Shown in pieces: positions 19,422-28,316 of a stretch of DNA of 64,000 nt. The translations under genes were made by a program, and so were the position numbers. The notes under the pieces were generated by a model. That model made no database searches. It saw only the letters and a program-made list of their open reading frames with translations, and was not told the origin of the DNA. Where the stretch lies: positions 1,186,001-1,250,000 of the forward strand of contig NZ_CP016447.1 of assembly GCF_001714725.1 (NCBI RefSeq). Direction: 5' to 3'. Every line of letters starts with the position of its first letter. The stretch's first letter is position 1. The stretch is from Acidovorax sp. RAC01 (GTDB lineage Bacteria > Pseudomonadota > Gammaproteobacteria > Burkholderiales > Burkholderiaceae_C).

Positions 19422-20330
19422 ATGCGCGAGATCCGCTTTGACGACATGCACCTGTTTGTGCGGGTGGCCGACCTGGGCGCGCTCTCTGCCGTGGCACGCG
19501 AGCGTGACGTGCCGGTGAGCCAGGTATCACGCACGCTGGCCCGCATCGAGAAAGCCTGCGGCGCGCGCCTGCTGCACCGCTCCACCCATGGCCTGGCGCT
19601 CACGGCCGAAGGGCAGACGTTTCTGGACTATTGCCGCCGCATCACCGGCACGCTGGACGAGCTGGAGGGCGAATTCGCCAGCCACAGCGGGCAGCCCGCA
19701 GGCTGGGTGCGCGTGGCCTGCAGCGCCGTCGTCGCGGAGCATCTGCTCATACCCAGCCTGGAGAGCCTGCAGCAAGCACACCCGCTGCTGCGCGTTGAAC
19801 TGCTGGTGGACGATCGTCTGGCCGACATGGTGCAGGGCGGCATCGACATCGCCATCCGCACGGGCACACCGCCGACCGACACTGTGGTGGCACGCCCGCT
19901 GGGCACGCTGGCGCGGGGCCTGTACGCCACGCCCGGCTACCTGCGGGCCCATGGGGTCCCTGCGCAGCCGGACGATCTGCACGGCCACCGGCTCATCACC
20001 AATTCAGCGGTCACGGTCCTGAACCACTGGCCCTTTCGCAACAACGGCGTGCCCCAGATGCTGGCGGCAGACGGCCATTGGCGCTCGGGCAGCACAGCCG
20101 TGACGGCGCGCATGGCGCTGCAGGGCCTGGGCATTGCACGCCTGGCCACGCTGGTGGCCGAACCGCTGGTTCGCCAGGGATTGCTGGCGCCGGTGCTGGC
20201 CCATTGCGTGGACTTGCAGCCCAGCCCCCTGCAGGCCATCACGCTCACGCGCCGCCACCGTCTGCCCAAAATACAGGCCTGCATCGACCACTGGGCACAG
20301 TGGTTTGCCGACCACGACTGCCGCGCCTGA
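19422..20330 (+). CDS. LysR-family transcriptional regulator
   Basis: A 302-residue LysR regulator. The N-terminal winged HTH (residues 6-65) reads FDDMHLFVRVADLGALSAVARER, with recognition helix region PVSQVSRTLARIEKACGARL and RSTHGLALTAEG. The effector domain follows from about 90, with the hinge-region block GWVRVACSAVVAEHLLIPSL. The ATG at 19422 is used because the HTH begins at once; a frame from 19383 adds unlikely residues. It is divergent from the small gene and tautomerase, which are its most plausible targets, with 121 bases between starts. Confidence 0.9.
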   Translation: MREIRFDDMHLFVRVADLGALSAVARERDVPVSQVSRTLARIEKACGARLLHRSTHGLALTAEGQTFLDYCRRITGTLDELEGEFASHSGQPAGWVRVACSAVVAEHLLIPSLESLQQAHPLLRVELLVDDRLADMVQGGIDIAIRTGTPPTDTVVARPLGTLARGLYATPGYLRAHGVPAQPDDLHGHRLITNSAVTVLNHWPFRNNGVPQMLAADGHWRSGSTAVTARMALQGLGIARLATLVAEPLVRQGLLAPVLAHCVDLQPSPLQAITLTRRHRLPKIQACIDHWAQWFADHDCRA

Positions 20331-20382
20331 CCCGGCCCCGCACCCATCAGCGCCATGCCATCCCTCATCTCCGTACACCACC

Positions 20383-21357
20383 ATGGGTGAATTCGATCTG
20401 ATTGCCCGCTACTTCACACGCCCCGTGCGCCGGGCAGCGCTGGGCGTGGGCGACGACTGCGCACTGCTGGCGCCAGCGCCCGGCATGCAGCTGGCCGTCT
20501 CGAGCGACATGCTGGTGGAAGGCCGCCACTTCTTTGCCGATGTAGACCCCGAAGCGCTGGGCCACAAGGCGCTGGCCGTGAACCTGTCGGACCTGGCTGC
20601 GTGCGGCGCGCGCCCGCTGGCATTCACGCTGGCGCTGGCGCTGCCCAGGGTGGACGAGACCTGGCTGGCGGGCTTCTCGCGCGGGCTGTGGGCCCTGGCA
20701 GACGAACACGGCTGCGAGCTGGTGGGTGGCGACACCACGCAGGGGCCGCTCAACATCTGCATCACCGTGTTCGGCGAGGTGCCCACCGGCCAGGCCCTGC
20801 TGCGCAGCGGCGCGCGGCCGGGGGACGATATCTATGTGAGCGGCACGCTGGGCGACGCGCGGCTGGCTCTGGAGGCGCTGCTCGGCCACATCACCCTGCC
20901 CGGCGATGTGCTGGCGCGCGCCCGCCAGCGGCTGGAGCGCCCCACCCCGCGCGTGGCGCTGGGCCTGGCGCTGCGCGGCGTGGCCAGCAGCGCCATGGAC
21001 GTGAGCGACGGGCTGCTGGGCGACCTGACGCACATCCTCACGGCCTCAGGCACGGGGGCACTGATCCATACCGAAATTGCTTCTGATTTGATAGCAGAAA
21101 AAGCTTACAAATCAAGCGACAGCGGTCATTTTGACCTTGAAATGACCCGCCAGTGCACCCTGGCGGGCGGCGACGACTATGAACTGGCCTTCACCGCGCC
21201 GCCCGACCGGCGCAGCGCAGTCGCCGCAGCCGCCCAGGCCAGCCATACGCCGGTCACCCGCATCGGCACCGTGCTGGCCCAGCCCGGGCTGCAGCTGGTG
21301 GATGCGGCTGGCGCGCCCGTGCCCCACCGGTACGCATCGTTCAACCACTTTGCCTGA
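20383..21357 (+). CDS. thiL: Thiamine-monophosphate kinase
   Basis: ThiL phosphorylates thiamine monophosphate to the active coenzyme thiamine diphosphate. The 324-residue protein has GEFDLIARYF at the start, GVGDDCALLAP (metal/ATP loop), AVSSDMLVEGRHF, LVGGDTTQGPLNI, AMDVSDGLLGDL and the late GGDDYELAFTAP motif. Between the last two, about 20 residues (TEIASDLIAEKAYKSSDSGH) are encoded by an AT-richer copy of the dispersed repeat, in a loop that varies in length in the family. The start at 20383 is fixed by the normal N-terminus. pgpA and pncC, often neighbours of thiL, are about 6 kb away on the same strand. Confidence 0.95.
   Translation: MGEFDLIARYFTRPVRRAALGVGDDCALLAPAPGMQLAVSSDMLVEGRHFFADVDPEALGHKALAVNLSDLAACGARPLAFTLALALPRVDETWLAGFSRGLWALADEHGCELVGGDTTQGPLNICITVFGEVPTGQALLRSGARPGDDIYVSGTLGDARLALEALLGHITLPGDVLARARQRLERPTPRVALGLALRGVASSAMDVSDGLLGDLTHILTASGTGALIHTEIASDLIAEKAYKSSDSGHFDLEMTRQCTLAGGDDYELAFTAPPDRRSAVAAAAQASHTPVTRIGTVLAQPGLQLVDAAGAPVPHRYASFNHFA
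21076..21136 (+). repeat. Dispersed palindromic element, copy 2, inside thiL
   Basis: ATTGCTTCTGATTTGATAGC opens the element and TCAAGCGACAGCGGTCATTT lies near its end. This matches the reverse complement of the intergenic copy at 57131-57192 and the same layout as the rpoN copy. The AT content is visibly higher than in flanking thiL. The reading frame is kept. Confidence 0.7.
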
Positions 21358-21423
21358 AGGCCCGTGCTGCGGTGCCACCCGCGCCAGCGGGTGCGGCATG
21401 CACGAACGGGCTGCTGGCGGACT

Positions 21424-22608
21424 TCAGGCCCGCACAAACTGCGCCAGCGGCCGGCGCGGCGTGGCAGGCACTGCGCCCTGCGCGTAGCCGATGCGGCAGA
21501 ACATCTGCACGGTTTCGTCGCCCGCAGCGCGCGGCGCGGGCTTGCCCAGCACCAGCTGGTGCAACTGCTGGTAGTACGGCGCCATTTCGGCAAACTCCTG
21601 CGCTGCCTGGCTCATGGGGTGCACCCCCACACCCAGTGCCGTGGACTGCAGCTGCATCCGCACGTAGGCGCGGCCCGCGTTGACCTGGTCGCTGCGGGTG
21701 TTGCTGCCGGTGATCCACACAAAGCCCATGGCCGTGCGGCTGTGGCCTTCGAAGCGGTCCATCGCATTTTTGTAGGCCGCGCTGCCCTCGGCGGGTGGCG
21801 CGGTGCGGTCAAACATGCCCAGCGCCGTCACCGCGCGCACGAAGGGTGAGTTCAGCGAGATGCCGTCGCGGTGCTGGAGGATCTCGGCCGGGCCCACGCG
21901 GGTGAGGTGGATGCTCTCCATCATGGTGCGCGGGGTCAGTAGCTCGACCTTGGCAGACTCCCAGCACAGCGTGCGCAGGGCGGGCAGCCGGGATGCATCC
22001 ACAGTGCCACCCGTGCGCAGGCCGGGCAGCGCCGGGGCCGTGTCACGCAGCAAGGCCGCCAGCGTATCGGGCGCCACAGGGCGGGCGGTGTCGTAGTCGG
22101 ACTTGGGCGTGCGGCGCTGGAGCACCTGCGCAAACAGCGGGTCGGGCTTGCCGCCGGGCGACAGCTGCAGCACTGCCACGGGCCGCTCGCTCCAGCTCTT
22201 GAGGTCACCGGGCAGTTCGCCCTCGGGCCACAGGCGCACCTCGCTTTGCAAGCCCTCTTGCGCCAGCGCCATCACCAGCAGCTCCAGAAATGCGCCGTGG
22301 CCAATCAGGATCTGGCGGCCGAACGGATCGGTCTGCGGCAGCACGCGCTGCGGGTCGGTGGTGATGGTGATGCGGCCCGGCACGCGCAGGTCTGCCACCC
22401 AGGGCTGCAGGTTGTGCGGGTTGGGCGCGGTGATGGCATAGGCCAGCGCACGCTTGCGCGGGTCGCCCAGCTCGCCAGGGCCGCGCCAGGCTTCCACCGC
22501 AGCCGGCGGGTACTCGCCGCTGAACGCGCCGCAGGCCGACAGCGAGGCGGCCGATGCAGCGATGACGGTACCGCCGCCAGCCAGGCGGATGAAGTTTCGA
22601 CGGTTCAT
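21424..22608 (-). CDS. Tat-exported nitroreductase-like (Acg-type) flavoprotein
   Basis: A 394-residue protein. The N-terminus NRRNFIRLAGG followed by a hydrophobic stretch and SACG is a twin-arginine signal, possibly with a lipobox Cys at residue 26. The body resembles the Acg-type FMN-binding nitroreductase family: ITAPNPHNLQPW near residue 59, DPFGRQILIGHGAFLELLVMAL, RRTPKSDYD, and a late ALGVGVHPMSQA block in the second half. Export in folded form with a flavin would explain the Tat signal. Neighbouring genes give no pathway. Substrate unknown. Confidence 0.82.
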   Translation of the reverse strand: MNRRNFIRLAGGGTVIAASAASLSACGAFSGEYPPAAVEAWRGPGELGDPRKRALAYAITAPNPHNLQPWVADLRVPGRITITTDPQRVLPQTDPFGRQILIGHGAFLELLVMALAQEGLQSEVRLWPEGELPGDLKSWSERPVAVLQLSPGGKPDPLFAQVLQRRTPKSDYDTARPVAPDTLAALLRDTAPALPGLRTGGTVDASRLPALRTLCWESAKVELLTPRTMMESIHLTRVGPAEILQHRDGISLNSPFVRAVTALGMFDRTAPPAEGSAAYKNAMDRFEGHSRTAMGFVWITGSNTRSDQVNAGRAYVRMQLQSTALGVGVHPMSQAAQEFAEMAPYYQQLHQLVLGKPAPRAAGDETVQMFCRIGYAQGAVPATPRRPLAQFVRA

Positions 22609-22689
22609 GAAAAGCTCCTCGGGCCGGTGGCCCTGTCGTGGGGGTGGTGCAAAAGCGATGAAGGGGATGCGGCCGCGATCAGTGCGGAA

Positions 22690-23724
22690 TCAGGCAGACA
22701 CCGTGCGAACGGCCACGCGCCGTGGCCACCCCATGTCGTCCAGCGACTGGTGCACAGCCTGCGCAAACGGCGTGTGCGGCTCGGGCCCGATCAGGGCGCA
22801 CAAGCGGCTGTTGTCGAGCTGGTGCGGCGTGGTCCACAGGTAGCGCATGGATGCCAGCGCAGCCAGCGTGGGCACGGCCAGCCCTGCCAGGCTCAGCAGC
22901 GGCCACGGCAGCGCCCGCACGCGCAAGGTGCCGCCTGCGGGAAGCCAGCCGCGCGCCACCGCTTCATCGCCCAGGGCGTCCAGCCACGGCTGCGCCGTGA
23001 CGGCATGGCCTGCGAATTGCAGGCAGTCAAACGGGGCCAGCCGGTGCCGGTGGTGCGCCACCTGCACCACTGCTGCAGCCAGGTCGGGCAGGTAGGCCCA
23101 GGGCGTCACGGCCTGCTGCGGCCCGGGCCAGGTCACGCGGCCTTGGGGCAGGTCTTTGGCAATGGCCTGGTCGAGCCAGCTGCCGGTGCCACTGCCAAAG
23201 AAGTTGCCCGCGCGCAGCACCACGGCGCGCATCACGCCATCACGCGTGGCGGCATGCAGGCGCTGCTCCAGCTGTACGCGCATGGCACCCATGGGGGTGG
23301 TGGGCTGCTGGGGCGTGCCTTCGTACAGCACCGCGGGCATGCCCTGCCCGTAGTTGTAGACATTGCCCGGTAGCATGAGCGTGGCGCGCAGCTGGCGGGC
23401 CACGGCAATGGCGGCATCCATCAGGGCCGGGGCTTCGTCGCGCCACGCCTTGTGCGTGTAGGCGGGGTTCAGTGCATGCACCACCACCTGCGCGCCATGG
23501 GCCTGGGCCGCCAGCGCCGCCGCGTTGTGCACATCGGCCTGCAGCCACCACACGCCAGGGATGGCGGGCACCCCTTGCGCACCGGGCCGCACCTGCGCCA
23601 CTACCTGCCACCCAGCCTGGGCAAACGCCCGCACGGCAGCAAGCCCAAACCGGCCCCGGGCGCCCAGCACCAGTACGGTGGAAGGTGCGGCAGGGGCTGC
23701 GTCAGCAAAGTGGTGGGGGGACAT
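22690..23724 (-). CDS. NAD(P)-binding epimerase/reductase of the SDR family
   Basis: A 344-residue extended-SDR-like protein. The Rossmann motif is VLVLGARGRFGLAAVRAFAQAGW near residue 16 (GxxGxxG with the second glycine pattern GARGRFG). PGNVYNYGQGMP near 125 contains the Y of a YxxxK-like site but the Lys is not obvious, so catalysis is uncertain. AGNFFGSGTGSW fits an epimerase substrate loop. GGAG lies six bases before the ATG at 23724, which rules out a much longer fused frame running upstream. It is divergent from a LysR regulator 144 bases away, which probably controls it. Confidence 0.82.
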   Translation of the reverse strand: MSPHHFADAAPAAPSTVLVLGARGRFGLAAVRAFAQAGWQVVAQVRPGAQGVPAIPGVWWLQADVHNAAALAAQAHGAQVVVHALNPAYTHKAWRDEAPALMDAAIAVARQLRATLMLPGNVYNYGQGMPAVLYEGTPQQPTTPMGAMRVQLEQRLHAATRDGVMRAVVLRAGNFFGSGTGSWLDQAIAKDLPQGRVTWPGPQQAVTPWAYLPDLAAAVVQVAHHRHRLAPFDCLQFAGHAVTAQPWLDALGDEAVARGWLPAGGTLRVRALPWPLLSLAGLAVPTLAALASMRYLWTTPHQLDNSRLCALIGPEPHTPFAQAVHQSLDDMGWPRRVAVRTVSA

Positions 23725-23868
23725 GGCGGGCTCCGTTGCAAAAGTGAATGGAGCGATTGTGGAAACAGCCGCCACGCAACACAATTGCCTAACTCGCCAT
23801 ATCAGAGATGCATTTATGAATAGCTCGTTGCCCGCAGAATCGGCACCCATCACACCGCAAGCGTTGTC

Positions 23869-24753
23869 ATGAAACAGAACTTCGACTGGGGCCTGGTGCG
23901 CTCGTTCCTGGCCGCGCTGGACCAGGGCAGCCTGCTCGGCGCGGCGCGCGTGCTCGATGCCAGCCAGCCCACCATCGGCCGCCACATCGCAGAGCTGGAA
24001 TCGCAGCTGGGCGTGGTGCTGTTCGAGCGCACGGGCCGCGGCCTGCTGCCCACGGCCAGCGCTCTGCGTTTGGCGGAATCTGCCCGTGCCATGGAGGCCG
24101 GCGCGCACCAGCTGGCGCGCAGCGTGTCGGGCGCAGAGACCGCCATCAGCGGCAGCGTGCGCATCACCGCCAGCGAACCCGTGGCCTGCGTGCTGCTGCC
24201 GCCCGTGCTGGCGCGCATGCGGCAGGCGCTGCCCGACGTGCAGGTCGAACTGGTCGCCAGCAACGAGGTCACCAACCTGCTGCGCCGCGAGGCCGACATC
24301 GCCCTGCGCATGGTGCGCCCGGACCAGGCCAGCCTGGTCGCCAGGCGCATCGGCAGCGTGAAGCTGGGCGCCTTTGGCCACCGCGACTACCTGCGCCGCA
24401 AGGGCACCCCGCGCCAGCCGCCCGAGCTGCTGCAGCACGAACTGATTGGCGGGGACCGCAACGAGGAAATCCTGCAGGGCTTTGCCGCCATGGGCTACCC
24501 TGTCGAACGCGGGCACTTTGCGTTTCGCACCGACAACCTCATGGCCTACTGGGCCGCTGTGCGCGCCGGGCTGGGCATCGGCTTTGTGGCCACCTACCTG
24601 GCCCGCACCGACGCGGACGTGGTTCCAGTGCTGCCCATGCTGCCACTGCCGGAGCTGCCCATCTGGCTCACGGTGCACCGTGAGATCCGCACCAGCCGCA
24701 GGATTCGGGCGGTGTATGACTTTTTGGCGGCAGAGGTGCCGCAGGTGCTGTAG
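23869..24753 (+). CDS. LysR-family transcriptional regulator
   Basis: A 294-residue regulator. The HTH (residues 7-66) reads WGLVRSFLAALDQGSLLGAARVLDASQPTIGRHIAELESQLG in its usual blocks, followed by ERTGRGLLPTASA. The effector-binding domain has GSVRITASEPVACVLLPPVL and a late WAAVRAGLGIGFVATYL. Its position, divergent from the SDR gene, makes that gene the natural target. Length and layout are typical. Confidence 0.92.
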   Translation: MKQNFDWGLVRSFLAALDQGSLLGAARVLDASQPTIGRHIAELESQLGVVLFERTGRGLLPTASALRLAESARAMEAGAHQLARSVSGAETAISGSVRITASEPVACVLLPPVLARMRQALPDVQVELVASNEVTNLLRREADIALRMVRPDQASLVARRIGSVKLGAFGHRDYLRRKGTPRQPPELLQHELIGGDRNEEILQGFAAMGYPVERGHFAFRTDNLMAYWAAVRAGLGIGFVATYLARTDADVVPVLPMLPLPELPIWLTVHREIRTSRRIRAVYDFLAAEVPQVL

Positions 24754-24797
24754 CCGCCGCGCAGTGCGATGCGATGCGCGGCCAAGGTACCAAGGGC

Positions 24798-26045
24798 TTA
24801 CAAAAGCCCCATGCGGTCCAGTATCCACCACGTGCCGATGACCGCAATGGCCAGCGACCCGCCCGCCACCACCACCACGCGGTAGAACGCCGTGCGGCGC
24901 AAGGCCCAGGCCAGCGGCAGGAACACCAGCACGATGGCGAGCTGGCCCAGCTCCACCCCCACATTGAAACCGCCCAGCGCCACCGCCAGGTCGCGTGCGG
25001 GCAGGCCCAGGTCGAGCAGCACGTTGGCAAAGCCGAAGCCGTGGATCAGGCCAAAGGCAAACGCCAGCCGCCAGCGCGTGAACGCCCAGAAGCCCAGCAG
25101 GTTGTTGAGCGCGGCCAGCACTACCGACAGGGCAATCACCGGCTCGATCAGGTGGGCGGGCGGGTTGAGCCAGCCCATCACCGAGGCGATGAGCGTGATC
25201 GAATGCGCCACCGTGAAGGCCGTGACCACCGCCAGCACCTGCAGGAACACGGTACGGAACGACGCCTCGGGCGCCCAGCGCGTCACGCGCTGCCGCGAGG
25301 GCACCAGCGGCGCCAGCACCAGCAGGCTCAGCAGGAACAGGATGTGGTCGATGCCGATCCAGATGTGCCACACGCCGTCGACCACATAGCGCTGCAACAC
25401 CTGCAGGGCCGACCCGCCGCCGGCCTGCAGCTGCGCCTCGGGTTGCTCGGGGCTGAGCATGGCGCTGGTCTGCAGCGCGGGCACATCCACGCGCAACAGG
25501 GCGCGGTGCAGGCTGTCCTGCGCAAAGATGAGGCCGTAGCGCAGCGCCAGCGGTCCCTGCCCGGCATCCAGGGCGCGTGCGCAGTCGGGCAGCGTCCATT
25601 CAGCACTCAGGTAGATGCCGTCGGATCGCTGGCTGGCCAGCACATCCACCGGCGCCAGCGCGCACGCCTTGCCGCCCGCCGTGAGCGTGATGCCGGCCGT
25701 GAGCCACGCTTGCAGTTCGCCCTGCCGTTCGGCCACTTCGGCCCAGGTGACCTCGCCGTTGCGGTCGCGGTCCAGATCGAACTGCAGGTCCAGGTCGCGC
25801 AGGTGCACGTCGGCCCGCAGCACCAGCGCGCCATCGCGGGCCGAGAGCGCCAGAAAGCTGTTGCTGCTGGAATGCGCCAGCGCCGGGCTGGCGGCGCACC
25901 ACCAGAGCAGGCAGGCCGCCAGCAGAGCCATCCAGCCGCTCAGGCTGGAGTGCGGCTTACGGTGACCGGTGAGGGCTTGGAACGGCAGTGGCAAGGTCAG
26001 CGTCGGCATGGGGATCCGGGCGGGAGTACGGCGACAGCGTGTCAT
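24798..26045 (-). CDS. HupE/UreJ-type membrane protein with exported EF-hand-like domain
   Basis: A 415-residue protein. After a hydrophobic signal segment ending in ASPALAH, a periplasmic domain of about 170 residues includes DLDRDRNGEVTWAEV, which fits an EF-hand calcium loop (D, D, N, G, E at the right spacing). The C-terminal 200 residues hold six or seven TM helices with the family hallmark GIDHILFLLSLLVL, FTVAHSITLIAS, and GLIHGFGFANVL; the His residues suggest metal handling. HupE/UreJ relatives are nickel permeases, but no hydrogenase or urease genes are near. ATG 26045 overlaps the upstream TPR gene's stop by four bases; an internal start at MPTLTL is possible. Confidence 0.82.
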   Translation of the reverse strand: MTRCRRTPARIPMPTLTLPLPFQALTGHRKPHSSLSGWMALLAACLLWWCAASPALAHSSSNSFLALSARDGALVLRADVHLRDLDLQFDLDRDRNGEVTWAEVAERQGELQAWLTAGITLTAGGKACALAPVDVLASQRSDGIYLSAEWTLPDCARALDAGQGPLALRYGLIFAQDSLHRALLRVDVPALQTSAMLSPEQPEAQLQAGGGSALQVLQRYVVDGVWHIWIGIDHILFLLSLLVLAPLVPSRQRVTRWAPEASFRTVFLQVLAVVTAFTVAHSITLIASVMGWLNPPAHLIEPVIALSVVLAALNNLLGFWAFTRWRLAFAFGLIHGFGFANVLLDLGLPARDLAVALGGFNVGVELGQLAIVLVFLPLAWALRRTAFYRVVVVAGGSLAIAVIGTWWILDRMGLL

Positions 26046-27343
26046 CGTGCACCCTTGAGCTGGGCCTGCAGCTTTCCGGCCAGCGGTGCCAGCACCGGGT
26101 CGGTGTAGCCGGTGGCGGCCATCCAGCGCAGCACCGGCTCGCCTGCCGTGGGCTGGTTCAGTTGCAGTGCGGCCTCCAGCAGCAGCACGGCGTCGGCGGG
26201 CTCGTTTTGCTCGCGCCAGTTTTGCACGGCCAATGCCAGGCCCCGCGGTACGTCGCGACCGGTGCGGATGTAGTACACCATCTGCGGGCGTTCGATCATG
26301 GCCTCGCCCCGCTCGGCCTGTACCGCCATGCGGCCTTCGACCTGCGCGGCCAGGCGCTCGGCCTCGCCATCGTTCAGCGCGCGGCTGGCCAGCAGCGACT
26401 GCACCAGCAGCGCATCGGAGGGCGACTTCACGCTGGCCACGCGGCGCGCACGGTCGGGCTGGCGCTGCTCGTTGTACAGCTTGGCCAGCGCCAGCCGCAC
26501 GCCGTGGGCGCGGGGGTAGGCCTGCAGGTGCTGCTCCCACACCTGCGCGGCCCGGTCGGGCTGGCCCGCCACGCGCAGCGCCTCGCCCTGGTGGAATCGC
26601 AGCCAGCCCTGGGTCAGCTCGCCCTGGTAGTCGCTCTTGCGCACCAGTGCATCAAACAGGGGCAGCGCCTCGGCCGCACGGCCGGTGCGGTAGAACAGCG
26701 TGGCGCGGCAGGCATTGCCTTCGTCGGCCCCGAAGCGCTGCGCGATTTCGGCGCAATCGGCCGCGGCGGCGGTCATGTCGGAGGCCAGCAGGTGCAGCGA
26801 AAACCGCCACGACCAGAACTCGGGCTGCGCCGGGTCGAGCGTGATGGCCGCGTTGATGTCCTGCAGGCCGCCTGCAAAGTCGTGGAAGCCCTGCCGCACC
26901 AGGCCGCGCAGGTAGTGGCCGCGGGCGGGCAAGGCCCTGGCATCCCACCAGGGCGCAAGCGCGGCCCGGGCAGCGCCGTACCAGCGCAAATCGCCTTCGG
27001 TAAGCCCGAGCACGAAGACGGCGCGGGCATAGTCCAGCGCCTTGTCGATGTCGCCGGGGGCCGCGCGGCGCGCCAGGTCGGCTTCGCGCAACGCGGCCGA
27101 CTGGCCGCCAAGGGCATGGAGCGAGGCGGGCAACACCACCTGATCGGCGGGTGGCTGAAAGCGCGGCTGAGACTGGACAACGCCGCAGGCAGTCACCACG
27201 GTACAGGCCAGCAGCAGGCGCGATGCCCAGGCGCTCGCAGCACAACCGCCTGATACCTTAGTGAAACTGCAGGGCTTTGGGCGGGGCAGCAAAGTTGGGG
27301 CCAAAGGGGTACGCTCCGCTCGGGATGTCAGGGTTACGGGCAT
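26042..27343 (-). CDS. TPR-containing lipoprotein
   Basis: A protein of up to 433 residues built largely of helix pairs: LRWYGAARAALAPWW, ARGHYLRGLVRQGFHDFAGG, NACRATLFYRTGRAAEALP, and GWLRFHQGEALRVAGQPDRA, spaced as tetratricopeptide repeats. The N-terminal hydrophobic segment ASRLLLACTVVTACG ends in a probable lipobox Cys. The start is unsure: ATG 27343 lies upstream of a long pre-signal stretch and only 43 bases from the divergent small gene, so a non-ATG start further in is possible. It is coupled to the HupE-like gene by an ATGA overlap, suggesting a membrane complex. Confidence 0.72.
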   Translation of the reverse strand: MPVTLTSRAERTPLAPTLLPRPKPCSFTKVSGGCAASAWASRLLLACTVVTACGVVQSQPRFQPPADQVVLPASLHALGGQSAALREADLARRAAPGDIDKALDYARAVFVLGLTEGDLRWYGAARAALAPWWDARALPARGHYLRGLVRQGFHDFAGGLQDINAAITLDPAQPEFWSWRFSLHLLASDMTAAAADCAEIAQRFGADEGNACRATLFYRTGRAAEALPLFDALVRKSDYQGELTQGWLRFHQGEALRVAGQPDRAAQVWEQHLQAYPRAHGVRLALAKLYNEQRQPDRARRVASVKSPSDALLVQSLLASRALNDGEAERLAAQVEGRMAVQAERGEAMIERPQMVYYIRTGRDVPRGLALAVQNWREQNEPADAVLLLEAALQLNQPTAGEPVLRWMAATGYTDPVLAPLAGKLQAQLKGAR

Positions 27344-27386
27344 TCTGCGTTGTTTTTTGCGTGACCGCTTTTGAACGAGGTAAACC

Positions 27387-27539
27387 ATGAAAACTCTGAT
27401 TTCCGCCATTGCCGCTGCGTTTGTTCTGGCAGCGACTCCCGCCATGGCCGGTAGCCACGGCGGCGGCAAGATGGACGACAAGAAGGTGGACTGCAGCAAG
27501 AAAGAAAACGAAACCAAGGCCGAGTGCCAGAAGAAGTAA
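27387..27539 (+). CDS. 50-residue exported Cys/Lys-rich protein
   Basis: This tiny gene has a good GAGG ribosome site six bases before ATG 27387 and ends in TAA at 27537-27539. The signal peptide is MKTLISAIAAAFVLAATPAMA. The mature peptide is about 28 residues: a Gly/His segment, then highly charged KMDDKKVDCSKKENETKAEC and QKK, with two Cys able to pair. The short acidic/basic mature part recalls the PsiF repeat protein at 50281 in size and style but has no KMxACN repeat. A strong terminator follows at 27618-27648, supporting a monocistronic unit. Function unknown. Confidence 0.72.
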   Translation: MKTLISAIAAAFVLAATPAMAGSHGGGKMDDKKVDCSKKENETKAECQKK

Positions 27540-27617
27540 GCAAGCAGCCGCATTTGCAACTGCTCGGCAGAGGCGATGGCCACGCGGCCACATCCGCCTG
27601 AGCGTTGTACAGCCAAG

Positions 27618-27648
27618 GCCCACGCCGACCCCGGTGCTGGGCTTTTTT
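27618..27648 (+). terminator. Intrinsic terminator after the small exported protein gene
   Basis: GCCCA pairs with TGGGC, extended inward by CGCCG with CGGTG (one bulge, one G-T pair), and TTTTTT follows directly. It sits about 80 bases after the small gene and 120 bases before pgpA. Confidence 0.75.
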
Positions 27649-27770
27649 CATGCCCGGTGCTCTGGCTCCGCCACCCGCATCGCCCGGCCCCAGGGTGCAT
27701 GCGGTGCCTGGCGCCTGCGCAAACAGGTTCAACAGGTGCAACCGGGCCAGCCAGCCCCGACAATTGCGCC

Positions 27771-28316
27771 ATGGATGAAATGAACGCGTCTTCCCCGCCC
27801 ATGCCCTCCGCCGCGCCCCGCATGCCCGGGCGCCCGGGCGTCAAGTTTCTGCTGGGCCACCCGGCCCACCTCATTGCGCTGGGGTTCGGCGCCGGGCTGT
27901 CGCCCGTGGCCCCCGGCACCGTGGGCACGCTGTGGGCGTGGCTGGCGTTCCTGGTCATGCAGCAGTGGCTGTCGCCCGCGTCCATGGGCGTGGTGATTGC
28001 AGCCAGCACGCTGGTGGGCTGGTGGGCCTGCACCACCGCCGCACGCAACATGCGCGTGGCCGACCCCGGCAGCATCGTGTGGGACGAAGTGGTGGCCTTC
28101 TGGCTGGTGCTGTGGCTGGCTATGCCCATGGGGCTGTGGGGGCAACTTGTGGCGTTTGCGCTGTTCCGGTTTTTTGATGCGGCCAAGCCCGGGCCTGTGG
28201 CCTGGGCCGACAGCCTGTTCAAGGGGTTCGGCTGGCGCGGTGGCTGGGGTATCTTGTTTGACGACTTTGTGGCAGCCTTTTGCACCCTGCTCGTCATTGC
28301 CCTCTGGAGATTCTGA
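27771..28316 (+). CDS. pgpA: Phosphatidylglycerophosphatase A
   Basis: PgpA dephosphorylates phosphatidylglycerol phosphate, completing phosphatidylglycerol synthesis in the inner membrane. The 181-residue protein has the family block GAGLSPVAPGTVGTLWAW (residues 41-58), VWDEVVAFWLVLW with acidic metal ligands, and FRFFDAAKPGPVAWAD, then the late GWGILFDDFVAA. Three to four TM segments are visible. ATG 27771 starts a family-like N-terminus; an upstream in-frame start lies before the terminator. Its stop overlaps the start of pncC by one base. Confidence 0.93.
   Translation: MDEMNASSPPMPSAAPRMPGRPGVKFLLGHPAHLIALGFGAGLSPVAPGTVGTLWAWLAFLVMQQWLSPASMGVVIAASTLVGWWACTTAARNMRVADPGSIVWDEVVAFWLVLWLAMPMGLWGQLVAFALFRFFDAAKPGPVAWADSLFKGFGWRGGWGILFDDFVAAFCTLLVIALWRF

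Noticed and set aside
22690..25599. A 969-codon minus-strand frame joining the SDR gene to upstream sequence
   Set aside because: The upstream part is antisense to a LysR gene and out of frame with the HupE-like gene. The real gene starts at 23724 with GGAG six bases before.
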